Origin: Ghiorsea sp.
GTDB lineage: Bacteria > Pseudomonadota > Zetaproteobacteria > Mariprofundales > Mariprofundaceae
Assembly (NCBI GenBank): GCA_027080505.1
Contig: JALWRX010000105.1
Location: 1-39,413 of the forward strand
Direction: 5' to 3'
DNA: 39,413 bases
Made by a program: the position numbers and the translations under genes. The notes beneath the pieces were generated by a model, which saw nothing but the letters and a program-made list of their open reading frames with translations, was not told where the DNA came from and did not search any database. Positions 1-7,324 of the stretch are shown here, one piece after another. Every line of letters starts with the position of its first letter. Positions within the stretch are counted from its first letter, which is position 1.

Positions 1-448
1 TCAAATGCTGTCTAATCTTACCATTTTTATCAATAATAAAAGTCTCTGGATAACGAAATACACCATATCCTTGCGCTGTTGTGGAGTCCACATCGTGCAA
101 CACAGTGAAAGTCATGTTTTGTTCTTTGACAAACCTCACCACATCATCCCGACTTCTATCAACAGATACCGCAACAATTTCAAAATCTTTATCTTTAAAT
201 TGATTGTATAACTTCACCATAGAAGGCACTTCTTTGCGACACGGTGGGCACCATGTTGCCCAAAAGTTTAACAACACAACCTTACCCTTTGGTAAACCTT
301 GTAGTTTGCCTTGTAAATCTGGCAAGCTTATTGGCTTAGCCAAATCACCAACCCGCACAGGTTTTACCGCTTCGGGCATCAATGCTACGATTGCAACACC
401 AATCACCACTACCAATGCCAATGCAGCCATAAGTCTTTTGTTCATCAT
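1..448 (-). CDS. TlpA/ResA-like thioredoxin-fold protein (partial, 3' end outside window)
   Basis: The minus-strand frame from ATG at 448 stays open to the window edge (149 codons). It starts with a short positive stretch and a hydrophobic segment (about residues 8-23), consistent with a signal anchor or signal peptide. The redox motif WATWCPPC follows, with cysteines 67 and 70, then a typical TlpA/AhpC-TSA fold (VVLLNFWATWC, EIVAVSVDRS, YPETFIIDKNGKI). The family acts outside the cytoplasmic membrane as a thiol:disulfide oxidoreductase, often in cytochrome c maturation or general disulfide reduction. The exact role cannot be told from this fragment. A GAGGG element precedes two adjacent ATG codons (448 and 445), so either may be used. 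It lies 184 bp downstream of the degP-like gene on the same strand. Confidence 0.88.
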   Translation of the reverse strand, partial: MMNKRLMAALALVVVIGVAIVALMPEAVKPVRVGDLAKPISLPDLQGKLQGLPKGKVVLLNFWATWCPPCRKEVPSMVKLYNQFKDKDFEIVAVSVDRSRDDVVRFVKEQNMTFTVLHDVDSTTAQGYGVFRYPETFIIDKNGKIRQHL

Positions 449-524
449 TTCCCTCTTTTGCCTTTCTTAATACTACAATCTCACTGTCCTCAACAAGGAC
501 GCTCATCTTCAAAGCTAGGAATGA

Positions 525-551
525 AAAGTACGGACACTCCGCCCGTACTTT
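525..551 (-). terminator. Perfect 9-bp hairpin between degP-like and tlpA-like genes
   Basis: AAAGTACGG at 525-533 pairs perfectly with CCGTACTTT at 543-551 around a 9-nt loop. It lies about 80 nt downstream of the degP-like stop codon, reading on the minus strand. There is no long T tract after the stem (TTTTCATT), so it may be a weak terminator or an mRNA-stabilising hairpin. I see nothing else definite in 449-632. Confidence 0.35.
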
Positions 552-632
552 CCTAAAAATATTCTATCTTTATCCACACACATCATCACAGAAGAAACAG
601 TTCTTTCATGTCACAATTTGTGATAAAACAAA

Positions 633-2027
633 TTATTTCGTCTTGGGTGGCACAACAATCACAAAAACTTGATCACCATGCCTATCAAGAAGCACTCTCA
701 ACGCATGCCCTTTGCTAAGATTTTTAGCATACTTCTCAAAAGTACGAACACTATCAATCACATGCCCATCAATACGTAAGATCACATCATTACGTTGTAT
801 CCCTGCTCTTGCAGCAGGCGAACCTTGCAACACTTGCTTCACAACAACTCCTTTATCACTTCGTGTACGCAGTTGTTCTGCCAAAGCTTTGGTCAAGGGT
901 TGTACTAAAATACCATGTTTAGCCAGCGATGTTTTTTGCTGTTGTTTTTGTGCTGCCATATCATCAGGCATCTCTTCCACAATCACTGGTATTGTTTTAC
1001 GTTTACCGTTACGAATCACTTCCACCAACACCCTATCACCCGGTTGATGACGTGCAATTTTAATTGGTAAATCATGTGCCTTATGAATCACTTGGCCATC
1101 CACTGCCACAATCACATCACCAGCCTGAATACCTGCTTTATCAGCCGCAGAGCCCGCTTCAACCTGTGGCACCAAAGCACCTTGACGATTTTTCAAACCC
1201 AAAGCTTTCATGGTCGCTTTGTCTACATCTTGAATACGCACACCCAACCTTGCCCGCTGCACATGTCCATTTTCACGTAAATCTTTAAATACTGATTTTG
1301 CTAAATTAATCGGAATAGCAAAGCCAATGCCGTTATTTCCACCACTTTGCGAATAAATAGCTGTATTGATACCCACAAGCTCACCATCAACATTAAATAA
1401 TGGGCCACCTGAGTTGCCGGGGTTAATCGCGGCATCAGTTTGAATAAAGTCATCATAAGGACCCGAACCAATCACCCGACCTTTTGCCGATACAATGCCT
1501 GCAGTCACCGTTTGCTCTAGACCAAAAGGATTACCAATGGCAACAACCCAGTCACCCACTCGCAATTTGTCCGAGTTACCAAGCTTCACAGCTCTTAAAG
1601 CTAAACCTTTACTATCAATTTTCAGTAAAGCTACGTCTAATTTTGGGTCGGTACCAATCAATTTGGCTTCAAGCTCCTGCCCGTCACTTAAAGTCACTAC
1701 AATTTCATCCGCATCTTTAACCACATGATTATTGGTAACAATATAACCCTTTTTAGAAAGGATGAAACCTGTACCTAAAGCATGACGCTCTTGTTTAGGC
1801 ATTTGATCCAAAAAGCCGCGAAAAAAGTCATCAAATGGTGAGCCTGGCATATGACCAAATGGCATTTGCAACTGTGGTGCTTTGGCATATTGCGTGGTAC
1901 TAATATTCACCACCGAAGGTTTTTGTTCCGCTGCCAAGTCGGCAAAACTATCTGGCATTGCATAACTTAAATGTGGCAACACCAGCATCAGTGTTGCAAT
2001 CAATAAAGGTTTCATCATCTGTTTCAA
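633..2027 (-). CDS. degP: Periplasmic serine endoprotease of the DegP/DegQ (HtrA) family
   Basis: 464 aa. The signal peptide ends near SYA (residue 23). The trypsin-like domain shows the full triad: His101 (TNNHVV), Asp131 (KLDVALLKI) and Ser206 (NPGNSGGPL). Two PDZ domains follow (about 250-350 and 375-460), the DegP/DegQ layout. The family degrades or refolds damaged envelope proteins in the periplasm. The start is probably TTG at 2027, because AAGGAG at 2035-2040 lies 7 nt upstream; the ATGs at 2018 and 2015 would be too far away. The neighbour upstream in transcription is rseC, a sigma-E-associated gene, which suits an envelope-stress role. I saw no clear sigma-E promoter in the 107-bp gap. 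DegP versus DegQ/MucD cannot be decided from sequence alone. Confidence 0.93.
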   Translation of the reverse strand: MKQMMKPLLIATLMLVLPHLSYAMPDSFADLAAEQKPSVVNISTTQYAKAPQLQMPFGHMPGSPFDDFFRGFLDQMPKQERHALGTGFILSKKGYIVTNNHVVKDADEIVVTLSDGQELEAKLIGTDPKLDVALLKIDSKGLALRAVKLGNSDKLRVGDWVVAIGNPFGLEQTVTAGIVSAKGRVIGSGPYDDFIQTDAAINPGNSGGPLFNVDGELVGINTAIYSQSGGNNGIGFAIPINLAKSVFKDLRENGHVQRARLGVRIQDVDKATMKALGLKNRQGALVPQVEAGSAADKAGIQAGDVIVAVDGQVIHKAHDLPIKIARHQPGDRVLVEVIRNGKRKTIPVIVEEMPDDMAAQKQQQKTSLAKHGILVQPLTKALAEQLRTRSDKGVVVKQVLQGSPAARAGIQRNDVILRIDGHVIDSVRTFEKYAKNLSKGHALRVLLDRHGDQVFVIVVPPKTK

Positions 2028-2134
2028 AATCTATCTCCTTATTCCTATCGTCATGAGTTCAAGCATGCAAAACATTGAAAGCGCAACATGAATCTTTTAT
2101 GAAACTGGATGCACTCTTTTTGTATATTGGGTTC

Positions 2135-2569
2135 TCACTTTTGAATTTCAACCATTTTTGGCATTTCAAAACTATCAGCTCGCTTCATCAACCATAGCCA
2201 TGTCATACCTGCACCAAGCAGACCTCCAATAGCAGAAAACAAGTCACCAGATAAACCGAAGTTTTCAGCAAATTGAAATGCAAGCCCGCCAACAATCAAA
2301 AATGCCAACACAGGATAACCATAAAACATCATGCTTGCTGTTAAAATCAATTGATCGGGTACTTCTACCGTCACAATATCACCTTCTCGGGCATTTAAAG
2401 CATTGGGCAAGCGAATATCAAAGTCATCTTTATTCTTTTCCTTAAGATTCCAAGAACCCAATGTGCCGCAGGCTGCTTTACCCGCACATGAACCACATGA
2501 TGAGTCGCGTTGAGCGCGAATAATCACATTATCCTTTTCAACAGCAATCACAATACCGATTTTTTTCAA
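2135..2569 (-). CDS. rseC: RseC/MucC-like membrane protein (SoxR-reducing / sigma-E regulator family)
   Basis: 144 aa. The N-terminal cytoplasmic part carries clustered cysteines 25, 28 and 34 (CGSCAGKAACG), as in RseC. Two hydrophobic segments follow at about 75-97 and 105-125. In the family, RseC modulates sigma-E activity and, together with Rsx proteins, the reduction of SoxR; both roles are known from enterobacteria and are only inferred here. The start codon overlaps the fmt stop (ATGA at 2566-2569), so translation is probably coupled to fmt. The degP-like gene follows 107 bp downstream. Confidence 0.85.
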   Translation of the reverse strand: MKKIGIVIAVEKDNVIIRAQRDSSCGSCAGKAACGTLGSWNLKEKNKDDFDIRLPNALNAREGDIVTVEVPDQLILTASMMFYGYPVLAFLIVGGLAFQFAENFGLSGDLFSAIGGLLGAGMTWLWLMKRADSFEMPKMVEIQK

Positions 2570-3504
2570 GCCAGCTCATCCCCAATTTTTATTTGGGTGC
2601 CACGCAAATAATCCACTGCATTCATAGCTTTTTTACCTTCAGGTTGAATTTGCGTGATGCGATAGACTTGACCATTCCCACAGCTTACATCCAAACCGTG
2701 CTTTATATCAACCACCACACCTGCTTGTTGTTGTTTTGAACCATTTAGAACTTCACCCGCAATGATTTTGAGCAACTTGCCTTGATAAGATGTGCGCACT
2801 CCAGGTTTAGGCGTAAAACAGCGTACTAAACGCTCGATATATTCAGCATCCAAAGCCCAATCAACCACCCGCTCTTCATTGGTTATTTTCTTGGCATAGG
2901 TGACACCCGCCTCGTCTTGCGGCGTGGGCTGTAGTTCTCCTGAAACAATGCATGGTAAAGCCTGCATCAAAGCTTGTGCACCCAAAACTTCTAGCTCTGA
3001 CCACAAAGTATGCCCTGTGCTTTCAGGCGTAATGGGCATACGTTTTTCAAGGTATATACCACCTGTATCCAAGCCTTCTTCCATCTGCATAATGCATACA
3101 CCCGTTTCACTATCGCCAGCCAACAAGGCGCGTTCAATAGGTGCAGCACCTCGCCAACGTGGCAGCAGCGATGCATGTACATTAATCGGCGCAACTTTAG
3201 GTGTTTCAAGCCAAGATACTGGCAAAATCATGCCAAATGCCACCACTACCAACACATCACAGTCTTTTTCTTTTAACCATTGCAATGCTTCATCATTATC
3301 CCTCAATTTCTCAGGTGTAATCACATCAATATTGGTCGCTAAGGCTGCTTTCTTCACAGGTGATGGGGTCAACTTCATACCACGTCCAGATTTGCGGTCA
3401 GGCTGTGACACCACCCCCACAACTTCTACATCATCTGATGTCATCAAAGCATTTAGGCAGCCCACAGAGAATGCAGGTGTACCTGCAAATACCACTTTAA
3501 TCAT
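2566..3504 (-). CDS. fmt: Methionyl-tRNA formyltransferase
   Basis: 312 aa, the usual length. The N-terminal formyltransferase fold carries the catalytic set Asn108-x-His110 (PINVHASLLPRWRG) and Asp146 (EEGLDTGG). A C-terminal OB-like domain (about 205-312) binds tRNA. The enzyme transfers a formyl group from 10-formyl-THF to Met-tRNA(fMet) for initiation. It overlaps def upstream (ATGA, 3501-3504) and rseC downstream (ATGA, 2566-2569). The def-fmt pair is very common, because the two enzymes add and remove the same formyl group. Confidence 0.96.
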   Translation of the reverse strand: MIKVVFAGTPAFSVGCLNALMTSDDVEVVGVVSQPDRKSGRGMKLTPSPVKKAALATNIDVITPEKLRDNDEALQWLKEKDCDVLVVVAFGMILPVSWLETPKVAPINVHASLLPRWRGAAPIERALLAGDSETGVCIMQMEEGLDTGGIYLEKRMPITPESTGHTLWSELEVLGAQALMQALPCIVSGELQPTPQDEAGVTYAKKITNEERVVDWALDAEYIERLVRCFTPKPGVRTSYQGKLLKIIAGEVLNGSKQQQAGVVVDIKHGLDVSCGNGQVYRITQIQPEGKKAMNAVDYLRGTQIKIGDELA

Positions 3505-4022
3505 GATAGGTACTTCTTCTTCAACTTCTTAATAATCATACGCCGTTTAAGCGGCGAAAAGTAATCAATAAATACTTTACCATCCAAATGGTCAAACTCA
3601 TGTTGCAATGCCACCGCTTGAAAACCTGTGAAATCTTCTTCGTGTTTTTTGCCATTCAAATCATACCAACGCAGTCGTACCGCATTCGGGCGCTCTACAT
3701 CGCCATAAATTTCTGGTAAAGATAAACAACCTTCTTCATTCACATCCGTTTCTTCACTTTTCCAAAGAAATTCAGGATTGATCCATACTTTATGATTGCG
3801 CTGCCCTTCGGCTTCTTCACTGCGCCAGTCCACATCAGTAACCGCCACGCGCAACGACACGCCAACTTGCGGTGCAGCAAGCCCTACACCTGGTGCATCA
3901 TACATGGTATCCAACATATCCTGTACTAGCTCGTGCAAAGCTGGGTCATCAAAGACTTTCACAGGTTTTGCTACCTGCTTTAAACAGTCTTCAGGATAAA
4001 TCAGTATTCGCCTAATCGTCAT
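3501..4022 (-). CDS. def: Peptide deformylase
   Basis: 173 aa. All three deformylase motifs are present: GVGLAAPQVG (45-54), EGCLSLP with metal ligand Cys99, and QHEFDH with ligands His141 and His145 and catalytic Glu142. The enzyme removes the N-formyl group from nascent proteins at the ribosome and is normally an Fe(II) enzyme. It sits 13 bp downstream of serB and overlaps fmt by 4 bp, so it is part of the serB-def-fmt-rseC minus-strand run. Confidence 0.96.
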   Translation of the reverse strand: MTIRRILIYPEDCLKQVAKPVKVFDDPALHELVQDMLDTMYDAPGVGLAAPQVGVSLRVAVTDVDWRSEEAEGQRNHKVWINPEFLWKSEETDVNEEGCLSLPEIYGDVERPNAVRLRWYDLNGKKHEEDFTGFQAVALQHEFDHLDGKVFIDYFSPLKRRMIIKKLKKKYLS

Positions 4023-4035
4023 ATCTTTTCACTCT

Positions 4036-4968
4036 CTATGGGTTATCTGAAGTATAAGGGGTAAGTAAATGTAAAGTTTGGTCTAAACCACCATTACTTA
4101 ATGCATACGGCGCAAGCTCACGCACTTTGGGTTTAGCATGAAACGCAATACCCACAGCAGCAGCCTCTAACATAGGCAAATCATTCGCCCCATCACCCAA
4201 AGCCACAGATGCTTGTAAATCAATGCCCCATACTTCGCTTTGTTGCTTTAAAAGTTCTTTTTTTACTTGGGCATCAACAATACTACCAAGCACACGCCCC
4301 GTAAGTTTACCATCCACGATTTCTAAAGTATTCGCTGCTACGAAATCTAAATCCAAACGTTCTTGTAACAAAGCTGTGAAATAGGTAAACCCACCCGATA
4401 CCAAACCAACCTTCCAACCCGCTTGATGCACTGTTTCAATCAAGTTTTCAGCACCCTTGGTCAAACGAATGCGTTCCTCATACACACGTTTTAACACTGA
4501 TTCATCCAAACCTGCCAATAGCTTCACCCGCGCAACCAATGATTCCGAAAAGTCCAACTTACCTTCCATGGCCTGCTGTGTAATAGCTGCAATATCTTTT
4601 TTGATACCTAAAAAATCTGCAATTTCATCAATACATTCGCACTGAATCAATGTGCTGTCCATATCCATAAATAAAATGCCTGGTGCTTCCAAGCTTGGTA
4701 CGGGGTTAGCTTCCACGAACGCAATATCAATACCGACTTCTTCAGATAGTTTGCGGAATTGCTTGCTTAAAAACTTACCACTTGAGCCTTGCCCATAAAT
4801 ACCAAGCTTCCAGCCTCCGCTTACTTCAAGCGCATATGTTACTTCAAGCCCTGCATCATCAAGAGCTGCTGCCACCTTGGCATAGGCTTCATCATGCGAT
4901 GTTTGCGACAAATAAAGCTGCAAATTTGCTACATGTTCACAGCTTTCAGATACATAAGATTTCAACAT
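4036..4968 (-). CDS. serB: Phosphoserine phosphatase
   Basis: 310 aa. A HAD-superfamily phosphatase with motif I DMDSTLIQ (nucleophile Asp102, acid/base Asp104) followed by CECIDEIAD, motif II LVSGGF, and motif III GDGANDLPML near the C-terminus. This matches the SerB type that catalyses the last step of serine synthesis. The N-terminal ~90 residues resemble the ACT-like extension of long SerB proteins. The start at ATG 4968 has no strong ribosome binding site, but no better start is seen. It is the first gene of the serB-def-fmt-rseC run; upstream lies a repeat-rich gap. Confidence 0.94.
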   Translation of the reverse strand: MLKSYVSESCEHVANLQLYLSQTSHDEAYAKVAAALDDAGLEVTYALEVSGGWKLGIYGQGSSGKFLSKQFRKLSEEVGIDIAFVEANPVPSLEAPGILFMDMDSTLIQCECIDEIADFLGIKKDIAAITQQAMEGKLDFSESLVARVKLLAGLDESVLKRVYEERIRLTKGAENLIETVHQAGWKVGLVSGGFTYFTALLQERLDLDFVAANTLEIVDGKLTGRVLGSIVDAQVKKELLKQQSEVWGIDLQASVALGDGANDLPMLEAAAVGIAFHAKPKVRELAPYALSNGGLDQTLHLLTPYTSDNP

Positions 4969-5025
4969 AAGCCGTAGCTTATAAAAATTCAGCGAGATTG
5001 CATCAATTCACTTTTACACCAAAAC

Positions 5026-5084
5026 AATAAACCGCAGAGAAGACAGAGGAATATAAATAAACCACGAAGCACACGAAGGAATAA
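5026..5084. repeat. Two diverged ~30-bp tandem units in the 4969-5405 gap
   Basis: AATAAACC followed by a purine-rich tract starts at 5026 and again at 5056. The two units align over about 29 bp with several differences (one contains GCAGAGAAGACAGAGGAA, the other ACGAAGCACACGAAGGAA). Motifs of this kind are, as I recall, scattered between genes in many environmental proteobacteria. The 437-bp gap 4969-5405 holds this and three further repeat structures, and no convincing gene. Confidence 0.5.
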
Positions 5085-5093
5085 ATAAAGTGG

Positions 5094-5113
5094 ATTCCCG
5101 CCTATGCGGGAAT
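5094..5113. repeat. 20-bp inverted repeat of the ATTCCC-N8-GGGAAT type
   Basis: ATTCCCGC (5094-5101) and GCGGGAAT (5106-5113) form a perfect 8-bp stem around the loop CTAT. The outline ATTCCC-N8-GGGAAT equals the published form of the neisserial dRS3 repeat. Similar 20-mers occur in other proteobacteria, so shared origin is not implied. It stands in a mosaic of repeats, not at a gene end. Confidence 0.65.
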
Positions 5114-5171
5114 GATGACTTTTCCCCTGCTATAGCTGCGCCGAAGCAAAGGGTGGAAGAAGGGGAATAAA

Positions 5172-5280
5172 GCAAAACACGTGCTTTGTTTTGCACCCGA
5201 CTTCCAGCCTTTAATGAGGAAACACGCAGCTATTTAGGGCATTTTCTTTGCTTCGTTTCTTTGATGACAAAGAAATGAAG
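5172..5280. repeat. Two imperfect inverted repeats
   Basis: GCAAAAC at 5172-5178 pairs with GTTTTGC at 5188-5194. CTTCGTTTCTTTG at 5251-5263 pairs with CAAAGAAATGAAG at 5268-5280 (12 of 13 positions, 4-nt loop). Neither is followed by a T tract and neither is next to a gene end. They look like parts of dispersed intergenic repeats rather than terminators. Confidence 0.5.
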
Positions 5281-5285
5281 ATAAA

Positions 5286-5354
5286 TGTCATGCTAAGCGT
5301 AGTTGAAGCAGCTCTTAGATTTCTCCACTCCGCTGCGCTACGGTCGAAATGACA
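5286..5354. repeat. 69-bp MITE-like repeat with TGTCAT / ATGACA ends
   Basis: The element begins TGTCAT and ends ATGACA. The similarity of the ends extends inwards as TGTCAT-N6-CGTAG on both sides, so it is a short imperfect inverted-terminal-repeat element without coding capacity. I recall very similar sequences as dispersed intergenic repeats in other bacteria, but could not search. Its right end contains an ATG (5349) in frame with the dppB-like gene, so it lengthens that open frame artificially. Confidence 0.55.
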
Positions 5355-5405
5355 AATACTATTAGTACATTGCATAACCCCTCATCCCCCCTTACGCTTG
5401 CAGCC

Positions 5406-6377
5406 ATGAAAGCTTATGCACTCAAACGTCTCTTGGGCATGGTTCCCTTGCTGCTGGGCATCACCATCATATCCTTTGGTATGATGCACCTTGCTCCGGG
5501 TGAACCATCGGTAGTCGGTCAAGCTTTCGACCCTAAAGTATCCGCCCAAGATATTGAACGCCTACGTAGCTTCTATGGTCTAGATAAACCTTTATATGAA
5601 CAGTACTATAACTGGCTAAAACGTGTTGTTGTTTTTGACTTTGGTAATTCTTTTTCGGCTGATAGCCGCCCCGTACTTGATAAAATATGGGAACGCCTTC
5701 CCATAACTCTTTTGATAAGCGTGTTAACAATCGCATTCATTTTTATCGTTGCTATCCCTATAGGCATTGTTTCTGCTGTACATAAAGATAGTTGGTTAGA
5801 TAAAAGTTTAACCGTTTTTGTTTTTATAGCTTTTGCTGTACCCTCATTTTGGCTTGGTCTACTTTTAATGATAGCTCTGGGGGTACACATGCAGTTGTTA
5901 CCTATATCAGGCATACATGAATATGACTGGAAACAAATGAGCTGGCTTGACCAGCAACTTGATTTACTTCAGCACCTAGCCATACCTGTATTTATATCTG
6001 CCATTGGTGGGCTTGCTAGTATGTCGCGTTTTATGCGTACAGGCATGTTGGATGTGATTCGCAGCGAATATATCACCACAGCTAGAGCTATGGGTGTGTC
6101 CGAAACATCTATCCATTATCGCCTAGCATTTAAAAATGCTCTCTTACCTATTATTACGCTTTTAGGGCTTTCTATCCCAGGACTAATTGGGGGCTCAGTT
6201 ATTGTTGAAACACTCTTTTCTATCCCAGGGTTAGGCTTATTGTTTTTCGAGGCGATTATGTCACGTGACTACCCCCTCATTATGGCCATCACTGTAATTA
6301 GTGCTATTCTTACACTAGTAGGTAGCCTAATTGCCGACTTAGCCTACGCTTGGGCTGACCCACGCATTCGACAATAA
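5406..6377 (+). CDS. dppB: DppB/OppB-type ABC transporter permease (orphan)
   Basis: 323 aa from ATG 5406 (MKAYALKRLLGM), the typical DppB start: a basic turn, then the first transmembrane helix and the periplasmic motif HLAPGEP. Six hydrophobic segments are visible. The EAA loop that docks to the ATPase (EYITTARAMGVSE) lies near residues 215-230, and the family C-terminus ADPRIRQ is complete. An in-frame ATG at 5349 lies inside the repeat element and is rejected as start. The family forms half of the membrane channel for peptides, nickel or other solutes. No binding protein, ATPase or intact DppC partner lies nearby; a possible dppC remnant follows. The transporter is therefore probably incomplete here unless the partners are encoded elsewhere. 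Confidence 0.85.
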   Translation: MKAYALKRLLGMVPLLLGITIISFGMMHLAPGEPSVVGQAFDPKVSAQDIERLRSFYGLDKPLYEQYYNWLKRVVVFDFGNSFSADSRPVLDKIWERLPITLLISVLTIAFIFIVAIPIGIVSAVHKDSWLDKSLTVFVFIAFAVPSFWLGLLLMIALGVHMQLLPISGIHEYDWKQMSWLDQQLDLLQHLAIPVFISAIGGLASMSRFMRTGMLDVIRSEYITTARAMGVSETSIHYRLAFKNALLPIITLLGLSIPGLIGGSVIVETLFSIPGLGLLFFEAIMSRDYPLIMAITVISAILTLVGSLIADLAYAWADPRIRQ

Positions 6378-6486
6378 GGCTTTAACACCCCCACTGACAG
6401 TACGACCTTGTTTTATACCCAACCTGTACCTGCTTGTTAGCATTGGCATCGTACTTATTTCCCTTACCTATTTCACACCCCTATAA
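6376..6486 (+). pseudogene. Possible remnant of a dppC-type permease gene
   Basis: In the frame starting at 6376, overlapping the dppB stop, the DNA reads KALTPPLTVRPCFIPN, then the hydrophobic stretch LYLLVSIGIVLISLTYFTPL, then stop (6484-6486). A polar N-terminus followed by a first helix ending in F-x-P is what a DppC/OppC N-terminus looks like, and dppC normally follows dppB directly. There is no start codon and the rest of the gene is missing. Chance hydrophobicity cannot be excluded. Confidence 0.4.
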
Positions 6487-6546
6487 CCTTTCGCTTTTTT
6501 ATAACAGTTTAGTTAAGATATGCCCCACTGATATTTAGGAGTTTAC

Positions 6547-7317
6547 ATGCCAATTCATATTGTTGTTGCCAACCGGCTGATTAAAATTTTTGGCGCATTG
6601 ATTAAGGCATTGAGCTATGTGTTTCATGCTGTGCTACCCAATTATCGTTTTACTATCCCTGACTACAGCTCAGCCAAGTGCAAATCGAAAAAGCAACAGC
6701 AAATCCCCAAAATTATTTGGCAAACCAACTTCACCAACAAAGCGTCTTTTCCAGTATATATCAATTATTTATTTAACCGCTTGATGTCATTATCTTATGA
6801 CTACCGCTATGTTAGCACAGAAGCACGCCTTGAATATTTAGAGCAATATGCATCGCCAGAGGTTATCACTGCCTACAAACAACTTACCAATGGAGCAGCC
6901 CAAGCCGATTTATGGCGCATGTTTGTACTCAATCATGAAGGTGGTGTGTATATGGACATTGATGCTCACCTCGTCTGGCCATTGGCATGGTTGATTAAAC
7001 CCGAAGACAAAGAGTTGTTTCTCGTCAATAAAGAGCATTACACCAATTATCTCATTGCCTCCACGCCCAACCACCCTATTCTTAAAGAAACCATTAATAT
7101 TATCGTGGACAACATTGAAAACCGCAGGGTTGACCAAGGTGTATATTATTTAACAGGCCCTGTTACCTTTAACCAAGCCATTGGTGAACAAAAGCCCAAC
7201 AGTAGGTTTTACCGTGTCACCTGCATTCAGGGCAGCTTCACCAACGAGCACTTTCAATATATCGACCGCCCACGTAGCAAGTGGACACATGTAGATAACA
7301 AAGACCTTTTAAAGTAA
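6547..7317 (+). CDS. GT32-type glycosyltransferase with DXD motif
   Basis: 256 aa. After ~45 N-terminal residues comes IPKIIWQTNFTNK (53-65), then AAQADLWRMFVLNHEGGVYM and the DXD motif Asp137-Ile-Asp139. These are the hallmarks of the sugar-transferase family that includes OCH1-like and capsule-type enzymes (GT32). DXD binds the metal and the nucleotide sugar. AGGAG at 6537-6541 sets the start. Substrate and acceptor are unknown. A role in lipopolysaccharide, capsule or surface-protein glycosylation is possible, but nothing adjacent supports one choice. The APC permease gene follows after 7 bp. Confidence 0.82.
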   Translation: MPIHIVVANRLIKIFGALIKALSYVFHAVLPNYRFTIPDYSSAKCKSKKQQQIPKIIWQTNFTNKASFPVYINYLFNRLMSLSYDYRYVSTEARLEYLEQYASPEVITAYKQLTNGAAQADLWRMFVLNHEGGVYMDIDAHLVWPLAWLIKPEDKELFLVNKEHYTNYLIASTPNHPILKETINIIVDNIENRRVDQGVYYLTGPVTFNQAIGEQKPNSRFYRVTCIQGSFTNEHFQYIDRPRSKWTHVDNKDLLK

Positions 7318-7324
7318 TGCAACC

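Noticed and set aside
570-578. Perfect DnaA-box sequence TTATCCACA
   Set aside because: It is a single copy with no cluster of boxes, no AT-rich unwinding repeats and no dnaA or dnaN nearby, so it is not evidence for an origin.
611-623. Palindrome TCACAATTTGTGA resembling a regulator half-site pair
   Set aside because: It lies just behind the degP-like stop codon, not upstream of a gene in promoter position; probably chance or part of the 3' end structure.
2900-3532. Long plus-strand open frame (210 codons) opposite fmt
   Set aside because: It is antisense to the well-conserved fmt, with low-complexity Ser/Thr composition; a shadow frame.
5014-5196. 60-codon minus-strand open frame in the repeat-rich gap
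   Set aside because: It runs through the palindromic repeats, has no ribosome site and a composition unlike a protein; a by-product of repeats.
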